In this document: positions 48,162-51,431 of the stretch, piece by piece | How the letters are laid out: each line of letters starts with the position of its first letter | Position numbering within the stretch: the first letter of the stretch is position 1 | Assembly (NCBI GenBank): GCA_018334565.1 | Contig: JAGXLU010000012.1 | Coordinates: 1-51,431, forward strand | Direction: 5' to 3' | From: Halanaerobiales bacterium | Lineage (GTDB): Bacteria > Bacillota > Halanaerobiia > Halanaerobiales > M55B127 | DNA: 51,431 nucleotides | Position numbers and translations under genes: made by a program | The notes under the pieces: model-generated | Databases searched by the model: none | What the model was told of the DNA's origin: nothing | Seen by the model: the letters and a program-made list of their open reading frames with translations, nothing else

Positions 48162-48357
48162 ATCGCATATATAAAAAATTATATTTTTCCAAACAAATGA
48201 TATGAATTTTATTAAACAGTTTAATTTTTAATGAGACAAAAACAAACTTTAAGTTGTCTTACTATTAAGGAAATGATATTTTATTTATTATTTGCAGGAA
48301 TTTTATGATTTAATAAGAATTATATAATAGAAAATAATAAAAAGAGGTGGTGTCTTA

Positions 48358-49005
48358 ATGAAAAAGGTAATTGTATTTCTTTTGGTATTTAGTTTATTTG
48401 CTTTTGCAGGTGCTGTTATGGCAGAAGGTCACGAATCTACAATGATGGATAAGTTACATTTTAATGGAGGGTTAACCTACAATACTTTTGCTGCTAAATT
48501 ATTAGAAGACGGAGAAGAAGGAGAATCAATCTTTCCTGATGAAATGAAAAATGGTTTTGGATTTTTTGTGGGTGGGATTTATCCAATGAATGAGAACTTC
48601 GGAATAGAATTTGGTTATGATTATGCTGCAGCTAATGCTGTCGATGAAGTTGATAATTTTGAAAGTGATAATAAATTATCAGGATTTTATGGTGGAGTCA
48701 ACTTTACTTTAAATGAAAATATTAAATTAAAGGGTCTCCTCACTTCATATAATCTAAACACTGAATTGAAAGAAATTGGAGAAACCGAACCTGAATATAA
48801 ATTTAACAGCGGTGGTATTGGAGCTATATTAGGTGGAGAGTATCAGTATCCAATGCAGGAAAATATGAATTTGCTGGTTAATTTAGCATATAGATATGCT
48901 TTGATGGATATTACAAATATAAATGCTGAAGATGTATCATCTGAAAATTATCAAATAGATTTAAGTGGTTTAAGACTCGGAGTTGGAGTCAATATAGGTT
49001 TTTAA
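48358..49005 (+). CDS. Small outer-membrane beta-barrel protein
   Basis: A 215-residue exported protein: signal peptide about 1-22 (GAVMAEG), then strands such as LHFNGGLTYNTFAAKLL, NFGIEFGYDYAAAN, SGFYGGVNFTLNENIKLKG and MNLLVNLAYRYALMDI, ending in LRLGVGVNIGF. Eight to ten strands fit an OmpA- or OmpW-like barrel. The family is not precisely recognised. It is preceded by a TATAAT at 48323-48328 without a clear -35 box and by AAGAGGTGGTG. It stands alone, with a terminator behind it. Confidence 0.75.
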   Translation: MKKVIVFLLVFSLFAFAGAVMAEGHESTMMDKLHFNGGLTYNTFAAKLLEDGEEGESIFPDEMKNGFGFFVGGIYPMNENFGIEFGYDYAAANAVDEVDNFESDNKLSGFYGGVNFTLNENIKLKGLLTSYNLNTELKEIGETEPEYKFNSGGIGAILGGEYQYPMQENMNLLVNLAYRYALMDITNINAEDVSSENYQIDLSGLRLGVGVNIGF

Positions 49006-49023
49006 AATCACTTCTTTTTATGC

Positions 49024-49047
49024 CCCCCATCTTTAATCAGGTGGGGG
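49024..49047 (+). terminator. Terminator of the barrel gene at 48358
   Basis: CCCCCATCT (49024-49032) pairs with AGGTGGGGG (49039-49047) with one G-U pair and a 6-base loop. The T-run after it is poor (ATTATTAAATTTT), but position and stem strength support a terminator. Confidence 0.6.
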
Positions 49048-49144
49048 ATTATTAAATTTTAAGACTTATTCTATAGTAATGAGGTCCACGCCATTTAAAA
49101 TTTATAATAACTTTATTAATCTATTATAAATTTAGATTTGCAAC

Positions 49145-49255
49145 TATCAACTTTTTAAATAAATTATATTTCTTTCGATGTTAATCAAGTTACGTTTAAG
49201 TTGATAAGCTTATATATATATTTAGATAATTCCCATAGTATTATGGGCTTTTTTT
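49145..49255 (+). ncRNA. Candidate small RNA with its own terminator
   Basis: TATCAACTT (49145-49153) pairs perfectly with AAGTTGATA (49198-49206), and a hairpin CCCATA/TATGGG (49232-49247) followed by seven T comes next. No gene ends near this terminator, so a short transcript is likely, perhaps starting near 49085 behind a weak TATAGT at 49072-49077. It could also be a second terminator of the barrel gene at 48358. Confidence 0.35.
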
Positions 49256-49655
49256 AATTCAAATAAAAAAAGGGTTTTAACTTTATAAATTGAATTATTA
49301 TAGATTAAGGGAGAGTATAATTTTTTAAACCCTTAAATCCAAAGTAGTATTGATAAGAACTTATTTAATTTTTAGATATTATAAAGATATAGACATTATA
49401 TGATTAAAAAATATTTTTGTTGTTTAATCACATTTTATTTACCAATTTTTAATATAACAATATTTAATAATTAAAAAATAGTTAATTTTTTTTATCAAAA
49501 AGATGTTTATTAACAAAGGGAATGCAGTTTTTCATTTATCTTTATAGATTGAGGTTGCTTTAAATTTATTTTAATGCCAGGATATATTTTCCTATTTTAA
49601 TGATATTAAATAAATTTCTTGATAAAATAACAACCTAGAGAGGTGTATTTTTTTA

Positions 49656-51392
49656 ATGGATTATAAGCAGAGATATAAAAAGTGGTTAAAAGATGATTAT
49701 TTTGATGATGAAATAAAAGCTGAATTAGAAAAAATACAAGATAACGAAAAAGCAATTGAGGATCGTTTTTATAAAGACTTAGAGTTTGGTACCGGCGGTA
49801 TGAGGAGTAAAACCGGGGCTGGCACCAATAGGATTAACAAATATACAATTAGGAGGGCTACTCAGGGTTTTGCTAATTATATTATTAATTACTATGAAGA
49901 TGAAGGTAAGAATTCCGGGGTTGTGATAGCTTATGATCCACGTCATAAATCTTCAGAATTTGCCTTAGAAGCGGCCCGCGTTCTGACTGCCAATAATATT
50001 AAGACTTATCTCTTTGATTCCCTACGTCCTACTCCGGAACTTTCTTTTGCAGTTAGAAAATTAGAAGCTTGTGGTGGTATTGTTATAACAGCCAGTCATA
50101 ATCCGCCTGAGTACAATGGTTATAAAGTGTATGGTCCAGATGGATGTCAGGTTGTACCTAATCTAGCGAGAAAAATAATAGCAGAAATAAATGAAATAAA
50201 TAATTTTTCAATGGTAAAAGTAATAAACAAAGAAGCAGCTCAAAAACAAGGATTATTAAAATATATTGGTGAGGATATTGACAGTAGTTATATTAAAAAA
50301 ATGGTTGATGTGATTCCCCACACAGAGCTATCTAAGAAAAAGGGTGGGGATCTCAATATAATCTATACTCCTCTACATGGCAGTGCTTATAAATTGACAG
50401 AAAGGCTGTTAAAAAATCTGGGTTTTGTTAATCTAACAATTGTGGAAAAACAGGCTGTTTTTGATCCGGACTTTTCAACAGTTGAAAGTCCAAACCCAGA
50501 AGAATATTCTGCTTTTGAAATGGCTTTGGAATTGGCGGATGAGCAAGATGCAGATTTGATTATGGGAACTGATCCTGATGGCGACCGAATGGGGGCCATA
50601 ACCAAAGATGCAGGTGATCATTATATAGCTCTCAATGGTAATCAACTTGGTATATTAATGTCAGATTTTTTATTAAATAATACAGAAGTTCCTAAAAATG
50701 GTGTTATAATTAAATCTATTGTTTCTACTGAATTAATTAAAAAAATAGCAGCTGAACATAATGTCGAAGTTATTGATGTTTTAACTGGTTTTAAATATAT
50801 AGGTGAATTGATAACAGAGTTTGCAGAAAAAGGAAACAAGAACTTTATTTTAGGATTTGAAGAAAGCTATGGATATTTAATAGGAGAATATGCCAGAGAT
50901 AAAGATGCGATAGTTGCATGTGGTTTAACGGCTCTAATAGCCCTTCATTATAAAAGAAAGGGTAAAACCCTTTATCAGAGATTACAGGAGATATATGATG
51001 AATATGGATACTATGAAGAGGCATTAGTGTCAATAAGAAGAGGAGGAAAGGAAGGTCAAGATAAGATAAATGGAACTCTAAAAAAATTAAGAGAGGAAGG
51101 TGTTGAAGAGATAGCCAATCAGGAGGTTATCTTATGGAAAGATTATCAAAAAAGAAAAGTATATAATTTAAAAGATAGTTCAGAAAGTGAAATTAATTTA
51201 TCAGAATCAAATGTATTGCAGTATATATTAGAAGATGAAAGTTTAATTACAGTTCGACCTTCTGGAACAGAGCCTAAGTTAAAAGTATATTTCGCAGTCA
51301 ATGATAGGACTGAAAAATCTGCTGAAAATAAATTAGAAAAGATTAAAGATATGTTTTCTAAAAGAGTTGAAAAAATAATTGAGAGTATCTAA
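49656..51392 (+). CDS. pgcA: Alpha-phosphoglucomutase (PgcA-like)
   Basis: This alpha-D-phosphohexomutase interconverts glucose-1-phosphate and glucose-6-phosphate. The phosphoserine loop TASHNP has Ser147; Asp306, Asp308 and Asp310 (TDPDGDRMG) bind Mg2+; GFEESYGY is the sugar-binding loop and RPSGTEPK the phosphate-binding loop. Its 578 residues match B. subtilis PgcA (about 580) and not the shorter GlmM or ManB types. It would feed UDP-glucose and surface-polymer synthesis. ATG 49656 is 11 bases after AGAGGTG, a rather long spacing. It is preceded by a long gap and is probably transcribed alone or with the gene that begins after the window edge. Confidence 0.93.
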   Translation: MDYKQRYKKWLKDDYFDDEIKAELEKIQDNEKAIEDRFYKDLEFGTGGMRSKTGAGTNRINKYTIRRATQGFANYIINYYEDEGKNSGVVIAYDPRHKSSEFALEAARVLTANNIKTYLFDSLRPTPELSFAVRKLEACGGIVITASHNPPEYNGYKVYGPDGCQVVPNLARKIIAEINEINNFSMVKVINKEAAQKQGLLKYIGEDIDSSYIKKMVDVIPHTELSKKKGGDLNIIYTPLHGSAYKLTERLLKNLGFVNLTIVEKQAVFDPDFSTVESPNPEEYSAFEMALELADEQDADLIMGTDPDGDRMGAITKDAGDHYIALNGNQLGILMSDFLLNNTEVPKNGVIIKSIVSTELIKKIAAEHNVEVIDVLTGFKYIGELITEFAEKGNKNFILGFEESYGYLIGEYARDKDAIVACGLTALIALHYKRKGKTLYQRLQEIYDEYGYYEEALVSIRRGGKEGQDKINGTLKKLREEGVEEIANQEVILWKDYQKRKVYNLKDSSESEINLSESNVLQYILEDESLITVRPSGTEPKLKVYFAVNDRTEKSAENKLEKIKDMFSKRVEKIIESI

Positions 51393-51431
51393 ACTCAAAA
51401 AGGAGACTGTCTAAAATTAAAGAGGGTTATG

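Larger units (their letters stand above)
49006..49655. other. 650-base AT-rich intergenic region
   Basis: No protein gene is visible on either strand. The region holds the terminator at 49024-49047, a 9-bp inverted repeat and an orphan terminator ending at 49255 (separate entry), a weak long-range repeat AAGGGTTT/AAACCCTT (49270-49277 and 49327-49334) and the upstream region of the phosphoglucomutase gene. From about 49340 to 49630 it is plain AT-rich sequence; I see no clear promoter. Confidence 0.6.

Noticed and set aside
49270-49334. Inverted repeat AAGGGTTT/AAACCCTT as a terminator or attachment site
   Set aside because: Only 8 bp with a ~49-base loop in AT-rich sequence; expected by chance and lacking any associated element.
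51397-51431. Start of another gene at the right edge (ATG 51429)
   Set aside because: GAGGG is only 2 bases before the ATG, and no coding sequence remains in the window to judge. The AAAAGGAG at 51397-51404 has no start codon at a proper distance.

Overview
The window is a single ~51 kb chromosomal stretch, AT-rich, with almost every gene on the + strand. The backbone gene order (rpmE, tdk, a DUF1385 gene, prfA, prmC, sua5, ywlE, upp, a WecA/TagO-type transferase, the atp operon, murA, mreB) is the classic Firmicutes neighbourhood. It is followed by a complete Gram-negative-type outer-membrane programme: TamB, BamA, Skp-like chaperones, lipid A synthesis, Lpt transport and beta-barrel proteins. 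A Firmicutes backbone, low GC, LPS genes, an SLH-anchored outer-membrane protein and a Na+-type ATP synthase c subunit together point to a diderm, anaerobic, probably halophilic Firmicute, most likely of the order Halanaerobiales. That assignment is inference from gene content; no rRNA is present.

Region 1 (1-7475) holds translation and housekeeping genes behind a clear promoter at 106-134, then upp and a polyprenyl-phosphate sugar-1-phosphate transferase. Region 2 (7476-15220) is the F1Fo ATP synthase operon. It encodes two different AtpI-type helper proteins and two c-subunit paralogs. One c paralog carries the full Na+-binding signature; the other has lost the ion-binding glutamate. A terminator-like hairpin lies between the Fo c gene and atpF. 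Region 3 (15221-18072) has murA, a gap with a tiny membrane-protein-like reading frame, and mreB.

Region 4 (18103-37803) is a nearly gapless 20 kb envelope supercluster: a SpoIVB/S55-domain exported protein, TamB, BamA, three membrane-anchored Skp-like or coiled-coil proteins, LpxD, LpxC, FabZ, an LpxA-like protein, LpxI, LpxB, LptC, LptA, LptB, one LptF/G permease, a DUF3084 protein and a YqgF-like protein. The LpxA-like protein in this cluster has lost four of the five conserved LpxA histidines, including the general base.

Region 5 (37804-49255) encodes surface proteins: small beta-barrels, an 809-residue OmpM-like SLH/coiled-coil/barrel protein with a ~320 nt leader, LptD behind a possible attenuator, and a second LpxA with all catalytic histidines. 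This second LpxA is followed directly by a Gfo/Idh dehydrogenase and a DegT-type aminotransferase that look like GnnA and GnnB. This implies lipid A built on 2,3-diamino-2,3-dideoxyglucose with amide-linked primary chains. Region 6 is a long AT-rich gap and an alpha-phosphoglucomutase.

No tRNA, rRNA, CRISPR array, insertion sequence or prophage was recognised. The most notable signals are the histidine-poor LpxA paralog paired with a competent LpxA-GnnA-GnnB cassette, the carboxylate-less c subunit, the S55 protein with its catalytic motifs in reversed order, and structured leaders before two outer-membrane genes.
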